58,557 nt of DNA. Source: Deltaproteobacteria bacterium. Its GTDB lineage: Bacteria > Desulfobacterota > DSM-4660 > Desulfatiglandales > Desulfatiglandaceae. Of the stretch, positions 1 to 8,272 are shown in pieces. The position numbers and the translations under genes are program-made. The notes under the pieces are model-generated. The model ran no database searches. It was not told where the DNA came from and saw only the letters and a program-made list of their open reading frames with translations. The stretch covers positions 1 to 58,557 of the forward strand of contig JAIPDI010000034.1 of assembly GCA_021737785.1 (NCBI GenBank), read 5' to 3'. Each line of letters opens with the position of its first letter. Position 1 is the stretch's first letter.

Positions 1-160
1 TTACAATACAGTCTGTTCCAGCCCCAAGAACAGTCTTTCATGGGACGGTATGTCCTTGCTGCCTTTCCGTAAACATTATTCGGAGCCCGGGGGCGGCCGC
101 CGACCGATACGACCGCATTTTATTGCAGCTCTTGGGCAGTGACCCCCACGGGCGTCCATA

Positions 161-192
161 GGTGAAACCTGTTTGGTTGCGGCAGTCAGGCC
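161..192. repeat. REP-like dispersed repeat, copy 1
   Basis: A 32-bp unit beginning GGTGAAACCTG and running through GGTTGCGGCAGTCAGGCCGC recurs at 17052-17083 with a single difference. Its 3' part forms a short hairpin (GCGGC, loop AGTCAG, GCCGC). Shorter related hairpins around GGTTGCGG or AGTTGCGG occur near 25880 and 34510. The copies are intergenic, which fits a REP-type element. Its function is not visible. Confidence 0.6.
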
Positions 193-200
193 GCCTTAGG

Positions 201-372
201 GATTGATGATTGGCGATTGGCGATTGCGCCTCTGACGTGTTGAGGTATTTGTCGTTGATCATCAGCTTTTCGAGTTTCGGACGAACGTATATCCTGACTG
301 TCAATCGTAGGGTTGTCAGTTTTTCAATCGATAACTGTAAATCAACAATCGCCAATCATAAATAATCAATCC
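201..372. repeat. Inverted repeat with arms of the word GATTGGCGATT
   Basis: The left arm (201-226) contains GATTGATGATTGGCGATTGG, and the right arm (346-372) is its approximate reverse complement, ending AATAATCAATCC just before the ribosome binding site of the first gene. About 120 bp lie between the arms. No coding sequence is supported in positions 1-386. Besides this element the stretch holds only the REP-like unit. Confidence 0.5.
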
Positions 373-386
373 AAAGGGGGGACGAG

Positions 387-1256
387 ATGGGTTCAAAGAC
401 GGTCATTACCTGCGCCCTTACCGGGCTCCTTACCGATCCGGCCGTTCATCATGTGCCGGTGACCCCGGAAGAGATGGCGGATCACACCGAGCAGGCCTAC
501 AATGCAGGGGCCTCGATTGTTCATTGCCACTTCAGGAACCAGGAAAAGGGACTGGGGCATCTCCCCACGTGGACACTGGATACCGTGGGCGCCATCCTGG
601 GTGCCATCAAGGCCAGGGTGCCGGAAATTATCATCTGCATGAGCACAGGGGTGGTAGGTCCGGACATATCCGGCCCTGTCGCCTGCCTGGAAAAATTCAA
701 GCCCGAAATGGCAGCCTGCAATGCCGGATCTCTCAACTATCTGAAGCTGAGGAGCGACGGCTCCTGGGCCTGGCCGCCGACCCTATTTGACAATCCGGTG
801 GAAAAGATCCAGCAGTTTCTGGACGTGATGACGGCCAACCAGGTGGTGCCTGAGTTTGAGTGCTTTGATACGGGAATTGTCCGGAGCGTCATGCTTTTCA
901 AGCAAAACGGCATGTTTGAGGGAGACCCCCATATTTCGTGCGTCATGGGGGTGGCCAGCGGCATGCCGGCAAAGCCGGAATGGCTTCCCCTCCTGGTCAA
1001 TGAGATGATCGAAGGGACTCATTATCAGGTCATCGCCGTGGGGAGGGAGGAGATATGGCCGCTTCACCGCAAGTGTGTTGAACTGGGCGGAAACGTCCGG
1101 ACCGGCCTGGAGGACACCTTTTACCTCCCCGACGGCACCAAGGCCGGAAGCAATGGGGTACTGGTGGAGGCCCTGGCCGGGATTGTCCGGGAGGTGGGGC
1201 GGGATATTGCCAGCCCGTCCGAGGCCAGGGAGATACTGGGGCTGAGGCCGGCATAG
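387..1256 (+). CDS. Beta-keto acid cleavage enzyme (BKACE, DUF849 family)
   Basis: This 289-residue protein has the length and layout of the BKACE family. These TIM-barrel zinc enzymes condense a beta-keto acid with acetyl-CoA, giving acetoacetate and a new CoA ester (the lysine-fermentation enzyme Kce is the model). The metal ligands are visible as His46 and His48 in VHCHFR, and the R-x3-E-D set as Arg238, Glu242 and Asp243. Positions 46 and 48 match Kce numbering exactly. The Glu that Kce has near residue 14 is Leu here (ALTGLL), so the substrate may differ. The ATG follows a purine-rich GGGGGGACGAG. It heads a plus-strand row with biotin-dependent carboxylase parts and acyl-CoA enzymes. 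The substrate cannot be read from sequence. Confidence 0.85.
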   Translation: MGSKTVITCALTGLLTDPAVHHVPVTPEEMADHTEQAYNAGASIVHCHFRNQEKGLGHLPTWTLDTVGAILGAIKARVPEIIICMSTGVVGPDISGPVACLEKFKPEMAACNAGSLNYLKLRSDGSWAWPPTLFDNPVEKIQQFLDVMTANQVVPEFECFDTGIVRSVMLFKQNGMFEGDPHISCVMGVASGMPAKPEWLPLLVNEMIEGTHYQVIAVGREEIWPLHRKCVELGGNVRTGLEDTFYLPDGTKAGSNGVLVEALAGIVREVGRDIASPSEAREILGLRPA

Positions 1257-1263
1257 CAGGAGA

Positions 1264-1303
1264 AGTGCCTAAAGTGCGCTAAGGTGCCTAAAGTGCCTAA
1301 AGT
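1264..1303. repeat. TAAAGTGC word repeat, copy 1
   Basis: Four degenerate tandem copies of the octamer-like word CTAAAGTGC/G follow the stop codon of the first gene. The same word family appears at 4609-4663 and, inverted, at 5024-5058. All copies are confined to the acyl-CoA gene row. Confidence 0.6.
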
Positions 1304-1354
1304 TGAAAAACGGCAACGAGCTGAAAGGTCAAAGCTCAAAGCTGAAAGGTCAAA

Positions 1355-1442
1355 GCGACGAGCATCCAGCAACCAGAATCCAGTATATCCAGCAGAAGTT
1401 TAGAAGATGAGAGGGTAAGAGGGTTAGACACAACCTGAAACC
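1355..1442. repeat. Long direct repeat, copy 1
   Basis: The 61-bp core 1382-1442 (from AGTATATCC through GAAGTTTAGAAGATGAGAGG to CCTGAAACC) recurs at 3366-3426 with two differences. Both copies begin with GCGACGAGCATCCAGCA and are followed by runs of the CCAGTAT/CCAGCAT word. With the flanking words it fills most of the 313-bp gap 1257-1569, where I see no gene. Confidence 0.7.
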
Positions 1443-1481
1443 AGTATCCAGTATCAAGTATCCAGCAACCAGAAACCAGTA

Positions 1482-1500
1482 ATCCCGCATCCTGCGGGAT
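1482..1500. repeat. Perfect 8-bp hairpin ATCCCGCA-TCC-TGCGGGAT
   Basis: An 8-bp perfect stem with a 3-nt loop. The same stem with loop GAA occurs at 21898-21916. There is no T-tract, so it is not an obvious terminator. It looks like a dispersed palindromic element. Confidence 0.45.
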
Positions 1501-1569
1501 CTACGCTACGCTTCAACCAGGCGAGCAGACTTAGCCGAGTTTCACAAGAGAAAAGGAGACGTGTAGAGA

Positions 1570-1836
1570 ATGAGCGGAAGTGAAGAGAGTGCCGGGCGTA
1601 TCGAGGTGAGGGCGCCCATGTCAGGGGTGTTTTATCGCAGTCCTGCCCCGGATCAACCCCCTTATGCAGAGGTGGGGGATGTGGTGAAGAAAAAGCAGGT
1701 CCTGGGTCTTTTAGAGACCATGAAGGTGTTTCAGAAGATCAAGTCTCCCTCCAACGGGACGATCATGGAGATTGTGCCGGAAAACGAGACGGCCCTGAAG
1801 GACAATGACCTCGTATTTGTGCTGGAGAAGGGATAA
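1570..1836 (+). CDS. Biotin carboxyl carrier protein (AccB-like, biotinyl domain only)
   Basis: This 88-residue protein consists almost entirely of a biotinyl domain. The biotin attachment motif reads ETMKVF, with the lysine at about residue 58; most homologues have A/E-M-K-M. The N-terminal APMSGVFYRSPAPD matches the start of the AccB biotinyl fold. The usual Ala/Pro-rich N-terminal half of full-length AccB is absent. The stop lies 3 nt before the biotin carboxylase start, so the two are surely co-translated. It should carry carboxybiotin between the downstream carboxylase and a carboxyltransferase that is not encoded nearby. Start: ATG preceded by AAAAGGAGACGTG. Confidence 0.88.
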   Translation: MSGSEESAGRIEVRAPMSGVFYRSPAPDQPPYAEVGDVVKKKQVLGLLETMKVFQKIKSPSNGTIMEIVPENETALKDNDLVFVLEKG

Positions 1837-1839
1837 TCC

Positions 1840-3204
1840 ATGTTCTCCAAAATATTGGTGGCCAACCGGGGGGAAATTGCGCACCGCATTATTCGGGCAT
1901 GCCGTGAACTGGGAATACCGAGTGTTGCCGTCTATTCGGAGGCGGACAGGGATTCGCTCCATCTCACCCTGGCGGACGAGCAGGTATGCATCGGCCCGGC
2001 GGTCAGCGCCAAGAGTTATCTCAACATGGAAAGCATCATCGATGCCGCCCGGGCCGCCGGTGTTGACGCCATCCACCCCGGCTATGGGTATCTGGCGGAA
2101 AATGGAAGCTTCGCCAGGGCGTGCGAGGAGGCAGGCGTTGCGTTTATCGGTCCCACGCCGGATAATCTCCACCTGGCAGGGGACAAGCTGACCGCCAAAA
2201 AGATCGTTCAGGAAAAAGGGGTCCCGGTCATCCCCAGCAGCCCGGCCGGCGTCAATAGCGTTGCGGAGGCGGAAAAAATCGCCGGAGACATGGGTTACCC
2301 GGTGATGATCAAGGCATCGGGCGGCGGCGGGGGCCGGGGCATCCGGACATGTGAAGACCGGGAAATGCTTGTGGAAGAATTCCCCGTTGCGCGGATGGAG
2401 GCCCGTGCAGGCTTCGGGAATGACGAGGTCTATATCGAGAAATGCATTGCCCATCCCCGGCACATCGAATTTCAGATCCTGGGCGACCGGCATGGCCGCG
2501 TGATCCACCTGGGCGAGCGGGAATGCACCATCCAGCGGCGATACCAGAAGCTGATCGAGGAGTCGCCCTCTCCGGCGGTAACGCCGGAACTGAGGGAGCG
2601 CATGGGACAGGCGGCCGTGGCTGTCGCCGAGGCGGTCCGCTACTTCAACGCGGGCACTGTTGAGTTCTTAGTGGATGGAGACGGCAATTTCTATTTTATG
2701 GAGATCAATGCGCGGATACAGGTGGAGCATCCGGTCACCGAATTGACCACAGGGATCGATCTGGTCAAGGAGCAGATCCGACTGGCATCCGGCGGGGAAC
2801 TCGACTACGGGTTCAATGATATCCAACAGAGAGGCTGGGCCATGGAGTGCCGGATCAATGCGGAGGATCCGGAGCGCAATTTCATGCCGTCGCCGGGAAA
2901 GCTCGAGCTGTACCGGCCCCCGGGGGGCTTCGGGGTAAGACTGGATACGCACCTCTACCAGGGGTATGAACTTCCCGTGTTTTACGACTCACTCATCGCC
3001 AAGCTGATCTCCTATGACCTGACAAGGGAAGGCGCCATCCGTATCATGCGGCGGGCACTAAAAGAGTTCGGGATCGCGCCCATCAAGACCACCATCCCCC
3101 TTTACCTCAGGATCATGGATGATCCGTCCTTCCAGCGGGGTGATTTTGATACCGGTTTCATCAAGCGCTTTGTGCCGGATGAGGAGGATGACGAAGACGA
3201 TTAG
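1840..3204 (+). CDS. Biotin carboxylase subunit (AccC-like)
   Basis: A 454-residue ATP-grasp enzyme that uses ATP and bicarbonate to carboxylate biotin on the carrier just upstream. It shows ILVANRGEIA at the N-terminus, the glycine-rich ATP loop KASGGGGGRG near residue 160, and the catalytic stretch EINARIQVEHPVTE near 290. The length is normal for AccC, so it lacks the fused biotinyl domain seen in propionyl- or methylcrotonyl-CoA carboxylase alpha chains. The acidic tail (EEDDEDD) is unusual. Because the neighbours are an isovaleryl-type dehydrogenase and a CoA ligase, the complex may carboxylate a dedicated acyl-CoA. It could equally be a second acetyl-CoA carboxylase pair; without the carboxyltransferase this is open. 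Confidence 0.9.
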   Translation: MFSKILVANRGEIAHRIIRACRELGIPSVAVYSEADRDSLHLTLADEQVCIGPAVSAKSYLNMESIIDAARAAGVDAIHPGYGYLAENGSFARACEEAGVAFIGPTPDNLHLAGDKLTAKKIVQEKGVPVIPSSPAGVNSVAEAEKIAGDMGYPVMIKASGGGGGRGIRTCEDREMLVEEFPVARMEARAGFGNDEVYIEKCIAHPRHIEFQILGDRHGRVIHLGERECTIQRRYQKLIEESPSPAVTPELRERMGQAAVAVAEAVRYFNAGTVEFLVDGDGNFYFMEINARIQVEHPVTELTTGIDLVKEQIRLASGGELDYGFNDIQQRGWAMECRINAEDPERNFMPSPGKLELYRPPGGFGVRLDTHLYQGYELPVFYDSLIAKLISYDLTREGAIRIMRRALKEFGIAPIKTTIPLYLRIMDDPSFQRGDFDTGFIKRFVPDEEDDEDD

Positions 3205-3331
3205 TGAGTGAGGCACCAGGGGTCGCAGTAGGCAGCAGGGGGCAGGGAGCAGGGAGCAGGGGGGTATGGTTTTAGTGGTGGCATCTATCACCCATGAGCC
3301 ATCAGCCAGGAGCCGCGAGCGATCATAACGC

Positions 3332-3450
3332 GCGACGAGCATCCAGCATCCAGCATCCAGTATCCAGTATATCCGGCAGAAGTTTAGAAGATGAGAGGGT
3401 AAGAGGGTTAGGCACAACCTGAAACCGGCATCCAGAATCCAGAATCAAGT
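3332..3450. repeat. Long direct repeat, copy 2, with CCAGTAT/CCAGCAT array
   Basis: The core 3366-3426 repeats 1382-1442 with two differences. It is flanked on both sides by tandem CCAGCAT/CCAGTAT words (3340-3372 and 3428-3450). The same heptamer array reappears at about 19321-19350. It fills the gap between the biotin carboxylase and acyl-CoA dehydrogenase genes. Confidence 0.7.
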
Positions 3451-3463
3451 ATCGAGGGGCTTT

Positions 3464-4615
3464 ATGGACTTTGAACTGACCGAAGAACAGAAGATGTTGA
3501 AACAGACCGTGGCCAGGTTTGTGGACCAGCAGATCATTCCCCTGGCCCCGGCGATCGATGAGGCCGAGCGGTTTCCCGAGGAGAACTTCAAGGCCATGGG
3601 GGACATGGGTCTATTCGGCATGACCATCCCCGAGGCATACGGCGGCAGCGCGACGGACTTTCTCTCGTGTGTCCTGGTCATGGAGGAAATCATGCGGGGA
3701 TGCGTTTCCACCGGGAACACCTATGGTGCGCACGCCATCCTCTGCACCGAGAACATCTATAGAAACGGCAACGAGGCCCAGCGGCGCAAATATCTCCCCG
3801 ACCTGATCGCGGGAAAAAAGGTGGGCGCCCTGGCCATTACCGAGCCGGAGGCCGGGTCGGATGCCCTCTCCCTCAAGACCCGGGCCGTCAGGAAGGGGGA
3901 CCGGTACATCCTCAACGGAACCAAGATGTTCATCACCAACGGCCCCCTGGCCGACGTGGTGGTGGTCTATGCCAAGACCGACCCGGATGCCGGGCAGAAA
4001 GGAATATCCGCCTTTATCGTGGAAAAGGGATTCCCCGGGTTTTCCACGGGAAAGACCCTCCATAAGATGGGGGTGCGGGGGTCGCCGACAGGAGAGCTGA
4101 TCTTTGAAGACTGCGAGGTCCCGGTTGAAAACCTCTTAGGCGAAGAAAACAACGGGATCCGAGTCCTCATGAGCGGGCTGGACCGGGAGCGGATCATCTA
4201 TTCCATCGCCCCCATAGGGGTGGCCCAGGGGGCATTTGACCTGGCCTTCCGGTATGCCTCGGAGCGGGTTCAGTTCGGGGCGCCCATTGTCAGCTTTCAA
4301 ATGATTCAGGACATGCTGGCCGACATGGCCGCCAAGATTCAGGCCGGAAGGCTTCTGGCCTACTGGGCCGCAACCATGGCCGATTCGGGAAAACGGGTCC
4401 GGCTGGAGGCATCCTATGCCAAGCTCTTCTGCGCAGAGGTGGGGGTGGAGGCCGTGGGCAAGGCCGTGCAGATCTTCGGCGGATATGGGTTCATCCGGGA
4501 ATTCCCCATCGAGCGGATGTACCGCGACGTGAAAGGGATAGAGTTCGGGGCCGGCACCAATCAGATTCAGAAGCTGATCATTATGGGAGAGCTGATGCGG
4601 AAAGGAAATGCCTAA
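3464..4615 (+). CDS. Acyl-CoA dehydrogenase, isovaleryl-CoA dehydrogenase-like
   Basis: A 383-residue FAD flavoprotein of the acyl-CoA dehydrogenase family. N-terminal helical, middle beta (ITEPEAGSDA near 126-135) and C-terminal helical domains are all present. The usual C-terminal catalytic Glu is missing: the expected YEGTNQ reads FGAGTNQ, with Ala363. Isovaleryl-CoA dehydrogenase shows the same change (EIGAGTSE) and uses a Glu on an earlier helix. That Glu is present here in GLDRERI, at Glu242. I therefore place the enzyme in the isovaleryl/long-branched type and infer branched-acyl-CoA oxidation. Electrons would go to ETF, which is not encoded nearby. The stop codon TAA lies inside a TAAAGTG repeat. 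Confidence 0.88.
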   Translation: MDFELTEEQKMLKQTVARFVDQQIIPLAPAIDEAERFPEENFKAMGDMGLFGMTIPEAYGGSATDFLSCVLVMEEIMRGCVSTGNTYGAHAILCTENIYRNGNEAQRRKYLPDLIAGKKVGALAITEPEAGSDALSLKTRAVRKGDRYILNGTKMFITNGPLADVVVVYAKTDPDAGQKGISAFIVEKGFPGFSTGKTLHKMGVRGSPTGELIFEDCEVPVENLLGEENNGIRVLMSGLDRERIIYSIAPIGVAQGAFDLAFRYASERVQFGAPIVSFQMIQDMLADMAAKIQAGRLLAYWAATMADSGKRVRLEASYAKLFCAEVGVEAVGKAVQIFGGYGFIREFPIERMYRDVKGIEFGAGTNQIQKLIIMGELMRKGNA

Positions 4616-4663
4616 AGTGAGCTAAAGTGTCTAAAGTGAGCTAAAGTGCCTAAAGTGCGTAAA
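4609..4663. repeat. TAAAGTG word repeat, copy 2, overlapping a stop codon
   Basis: Six degenerate copies of CTAAAGTGAG/CC follow one another. The first copy provides the TAA stop (4613-4615) of the acyl-CoA dehydrogenase gene. An inverted set lies at 5024-5058. Confidence 0.65.
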
Positions 4664-4691
4664 GAGAGCCTCTTGCAACACCAACGGAACC

Positions 4692-4760
4692 GTCACCCCG
4701 GCGAAAGCCTGGGTCCAGAAGCAGTTGAAAAACCTGGATTCCGGCTTTCGCCGGAATGAC
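4692..4760. repeat. Palindromic dispersed element (GGCGAAAGCC type)
   Basis: Left arm 4692-4718 (GTCACCCCGGCGAAAGCCTG...) and right arm 4734-4760 (...CCGGCTTTCGCCGGAATGAC) form an imperfect inverted repeat separated by 15 bp. Related elements lie at 25787-25861 and 43032-43101. No transposase is attached, so it is a small non-autonomous or REP/MITE-like element. Apart from repeats, the gap 4616-5072 holds no gene I can support. Confidence 0.65.
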
Positions 4761-5023
4761 ATTGAAGGATTTATGAAAAAGCCTCAAGTAACCAAAATTT
4801 ATAGTGTGGAGCGTAAAGGGCCTTGATCTTAAGTTGTGGTTGGGCATTGAGAGATTGACCGGTCAAATCTATTTGCATAACCCGTTTAGAAGAGGGAGGT
4901 CATCATTCAGAGATACCCGGGAACTGAAAACGATTCTTCAATAACCAAATTGGTCCTTCTGGTCCTGTCAATTTTCTTTGAAACGCTAAAGCCTTATGTA
5001 TTAAGTAAATTCAATAAGTTTAG

Positions 5024-5058
5024 TTCACTTTAGGCATTTTAGGCACTTTAGTCACTTC
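5024..5058. repeat. TAAAGTG word repeat, inverted copy
   Basis: Reads CACTTTAGGCATTTTAGG and onward, the reverse complement of the words at 4609-4663. It ends about 14 bp before the acyl-CoA ligase start. With 4609-4663 it could pair as a very large stem over roughly 360 bp. Confidence 0.6.
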
Positions 5059-5072
5059 AGAAGGAGGAAGCC

Positions 5073-6761
5073 ATGGAAGAGAGGATTTGGCACAAGGCCT
5101 ATGCCCAGGGGGTCCCGCCCAGCCTGGATTATGAAGCGCTCACCCTTCATGATGCGCTGGAGAGGACAGCCAGGCGGTTTCCCCATACGTTTGCCCTGAT
5201 CATGATGGGGAAAAAGATCACCTACCGGGAATTGAACGACCTGGTAAACCGTTTTGCCGGGGCCCTGGCGGATCTCGGCATACGGAAAGGGGACAAGGTG
5301 GCCCTCCTGCTGCCCAACATGCCTCAGGTGGTGATTGCCTCCTATGCGGTATTCCGGCTCGGCGGGGTGGTGGTCATGAACAACCCGCTTTACACCGAGA
5401 ACGAACTGGCGCACCAGCTGAATGACTCGGATTCCACCATGGCCATATGTCTCGATCTCCTCGTGCCGAGGATGCTCAAGCTCAAAGAGAAGACCGGGAT
5501 TAAAAGCATCATTTCCTGCCATATCCGCGACTACCTCCCATTCCCCAAGAAGCAGCTCTTTCCCCTTGTCAAGAAGAAGATGCACCGGAATACCGACCCC
5601 GGCGAAGGGGTTCTTGATTTTCTGGATCTTGTGAAAAAGTATCCCCCCACGCCCCCGCAGGCGTCCGTTGACTTTGATGACCTTGCCGCCCTCCTTTATA
5701 CCGGCGGGACCACCGGCGTGTCCAAGGGCGTGATGCTGACCCACCGCAACTGCAGTATCTGTGTTCAGCAGTTGAGGGCATGGATCTTTGATGCGGAGGA
5801 GGGGGAGGACAGCATGCTGGGGACCTTCCCTATTTTTCACTCGGCCGGATTTACCACCGGCATGAACACCGCCATCTACAGGGGCCTGACCCTCATCCTG
5901 ATCCCCCGGCCCGAACCGGCTGCAGTCCTTGAAATGACGCGCAAGTTCCGGCCTGACTGGTTCCCCTGCGTCCCGACCATTTTTGTGGGCGTGCTCAATC
6001 ATCCGGATTTTCCCAAGACCGACTTCTCTTTTGTAAAGGGATGCGTCTCCGGCGCCGCACCGCTGGCCGTTGAGACCGTCCATCAGTGGGAAAACGCCGT
6101 GGGTGCGGGAATTGTGGAGTGCTACGGCTTGACAGAGACCTCTGTTCTCTCCCACGCCAACCCTTGGCGGGGAAAGACCAAGACAGGGAGCGTGGGAGTC
6201 CCGGTCCCGGACACGGATTGCCGGATCGTGGATGTTGAGACCGGCGCCAGGGACATGCCGATGGGCGAGTCCGGCGAGGTCCTCCTCAAGGGTCCCCAGG
6301 TGACGCAGGGATACTACAAGAACCCGGAGGAGACGCAGCATGCGATCCGGGACGGGTGGCTCTACACCGGGGATATCGGCTATATGGATGATGAAGGCTA
6401 CCTGTTCATCGTGGACCGGAAAAAAGACATGATCATCGCCGGCGGTTACAACATCTATCCGAGGGACATCGACGAGGTCCTTTACGAGCATCCCAAGATC
6501 CAGGAGGCCTGCGCCGTGGGGATTCCCGATCGCTATCGGGGGGAGACCGTAAAGGTCTTTATCGTGCCCAGGGCAGGGGAGACCCTGACAGAGGCGGAGG
6601 TGCTCGCCTTCTGCAAGGAGAAGCTTGCCGCATACAAGGTTCCGAAACTGGTGGAATTCATGGATGACCTCCCCAAGAGCACGGTGGGCAAGGTGCTGCG
6701 GAGGGAATTGAGGGAAATGGAGATTCAAAAGGCGAAGGAAAATGCGGGCCGGGAGGGGTGA
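5073..6761 (+). CDS. Acyl-CoA synthetase (AMP-forming fatty-acid CoA ligase)
   Basis: A 562-residue ANL-superfamily ligase that activates a carboxylic acid with ATP to acyl-AMP and then to acyl-CoA. Visible motifs are the P-loop YTGGTTGVSKG (about residues 209-219), the YGLTE motif after VECYG, the hinge region GWLYTGDIGYMD, and the catalytic lysine near the C-terminus in STVGKVLRREL. It starts at the ATG after AGAAGGAGGAAGCC, a strong ribosome binding site. The stop TGA shares its A with the ATG of the next gene. The probable role is to feed the acyl-CoA row; the natural acid is unknown. Confidence 0.9.
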   Translation: MEERIWHKAYAQGVPPSLDYEALTLHDALERTARRFPHTFALIMMGKKITYRELNDLVNRFAGALADLGIRKGDKVALLLPNMPQVVIASYAVFRLGGVVVMNNPLYTENELAHQLNDSDSTMAICLDLLVPRMLKLKEKTGIKSIISCHIRDYLPFPKKQLFPLVKKKMHRNTDPGEGVLDFLDLVKKYPPTPPQASVDFDDLAALLYTGGTTGVSKGVMLTHRNCSICVQQLRAWIFDAEEGEDSMLGTFPIFHSAGFTTGMNTAIYRGLTLILIPRPEPAAVLEMTRKFRPDWFPCVPTIFVGVLNHPDFPKTDFSFVKGCVSGAAPLAVETVHQWENAVGAGIVECYGLTETSVLSHANPWRGKTKTGSVGVPVPDTDCRIVDVETGARDMPMGESGEVLLKGPQVTQGYYKNPEETQHAIRDGWLYTGDIGYMDDEGYLFIVDRKKDMIIAGGYNIYPRDIDEVLYEHPKIQEACAVGIPDRYRGETVKVFIVPRAGETLTEAEVLAFCKEKLAAYKVPKLVEFMDDLPKSTVGKVLRRELREMEIQKAKENAGREG

Positions 6762-8263
6762 TGGAAACATATGATACAGTGGTGATCGGGGCCGGCAACG
6801 GCGGCCTGACAGCGGCCGCGCGGCTGGCGAAGAAGGGCCTCAAGGTCCTCCTGCTGGAACGGCACAATATCCCCGGGGGATGCGCCACCAGTTTCTGCAG
6901 GGGCCGGTTCGAGTTCGAGGTGGCCCTGCATCAGCTCAGCGGGATGGGGACCCCGGAAAGACCGGGGCCGCTCCGGATGGCGTTAGCGGGTCTGGGGGTC
7001 CTGGACGATCTGACCTTTGTGGAGATGAAAGACCTTTTCAGCGTGTCCATGCCGGACGGCTTCCGGTTGACGCTCAAGGCGGACAAGGAAGAGGTGATCT
7101 CCCAACTGGAGCAGAGATTCCCCCATGAGAAGACGGCCATTCACCAATTCTTCGATCTGGTCTACGCCTATGCCAATAACATGCTGGCCGCCTTCTTTTT
7201 CAAGGACCCGGCCCCGTCCCGTGACAAATACCCGGTTCTCTACAGCCATGCGTTCAAACCGGCCAATGAGGTCCTGGACGAGATTTTTACCGACCCCCTG
7301 TTGAAAGGGATACTGTCTGTCTATTGGGGATACCTGGGGCTGCCCCCCAACCACCTCTCCTTTGCCTATCTTGCCATGCTCTTTTTTGTCTACATCGAGT
7401 TCAAGCCGTTTCACATCAAGGGCGGTTCCCAGGCACTTTCCAATGCCATCGCCGATCAATTCATTTCCAACGGCGGCACGGCCCGGTTCAACTGCGGGGC
7501 AAGGCGCATCCTTGTTGAAAACGGCGCAGTTCAGGGCGTTTTAACCGACGAGGGCGATCGCATTCAGACAAAAACCGTGGTCTCCAATGCGTCGCAGGTC
7601 ACTACCTATGCCCAGCTCATGGATGCCACAGACATCCCGGGTTCCGTGTTCAGGGAGATGGGGGGGCGGAGTCTCAGTCCATCGGCGTTTACCATGTTCG
7701 TCGGTTTTGACTGCGAGCCCGAAGAATTGGGAATCACCGCATCCACCAACTTCCTGGTGGAAGCGTTTGAGTTTGACGACAGGATCTTCAACCGGATGCG
7801 GAGCGTGAACATCACGGACGAGACCATGGTCCTGAGTTGTTACGATGTGTCCGATCCTGATTTCTCACCGCCCGGGACCTGCCAGGCCAATATCGTCACC
7901 CTGAAATACGGCGAGCCGTGGATGCGCATCCCGCCCACTCAGTATCACGATATCAAATTCCGATGCGCCGAGGCCATGCTCCGCCGGGTGGAGGCTGTTT
8001 TCCCGGGTGTACGGGCCCATGTTGAGGAGCTGGAGACGGCCACGCCCCTGACCCACATGCGCTACCTGGGACACCCCGAGGGCGCCATCTACGGGTTCGA
8101 ACAGTACACCAAGGATTCCATGTTCTTTCAGCCGGGACGTTATGGGCCCATTGAAGGCCTCTATTTTGCCAGCGGCTGGATCGGGGATTGCGGGTTCCAG
8201 CCCACTCTGAACGCGGGGTTGTCGGCGGCCAAATCCATCATCCGAAAATTGAATGCAGCATAA
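6761..8263 (+). CDS. FAD-dependent phytoene desaturase / retinol saturase-like oxidoreductase
   Basis: A 500-residue flavoprotein. The N-terminal dinucleotide fold reads VVIGAGNGGLTAAARL, followed by the family signature LLERHNIPGGCATS. Near the C-terminus FASGWIGDCGFQPTLNAG binds FAD in CrtI/retinol saturase-like proteins. Members desaturate, saturate or isomerise polyunsaturated isoprenoid chains. Start ATG at 6761 overlaps the previous stop as TGATG, with GGGAGGGG as ribosome binding site. Translational coupling to the CoA ligase and to the reductase downstream suggests a three-protein redox module. I infer action on an unsaturated or isoprenoid acyl substrate rather than pigment synthesis, since no carotenoid genes are near. 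Confidence 0.82.
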   Translation: METYDTVVIGAGNGGLTAAARLAKKGLKVLLLERHNIPGGCATSFCRGRFEFEVALHQLSGMGTPERPGPLRMALAGLGVLDDLTFVEMKDLFSVSMPDGFRLTLKADKEEVISQLEQRFPHEKTAIHQFFDLVYAYANNMLAAFFFKDPAPSRDKYPVLYSHAFKPANEVLDEIFTDPLLKGILSVYWGYLGLPPNHLSFAYLAMLFFVYIEFKPFHIKGGSQALSNAIADQFISNGGTARFNCGARRILVENGAVQGVLTDEGDRIQTKTVVSNASQVTTYAQLMDATDIPGSVFREMGGRSLSPSAFTMFVGFDCEPEELGITASTNFLVEAFEFDDRIFNRMRSVNITDETMVLSCYDVSDPDFSPPGTCQANIVTLKYGEPWMRIPPTQYHDIKFRCAEAMLRRVEAVFPGVRAHVEELETATPLTHMRYLGHPEGAIYGFEQYTKDSMFFQPGRYGPIEGLYFASGWIGDCGFQPTLNAGLSAAKSIIRKLNAA

Positions 8264-8272
8264 GGAGAAACC

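Noticed and set aside
5052-6770. 572-codon minus-strand frame opposite the acyl-CoA ligase gene
   Set aside because: It is the antisense of a gene with clear ligase motifs, has no recognisable protein sequence and no ribosome binding site.
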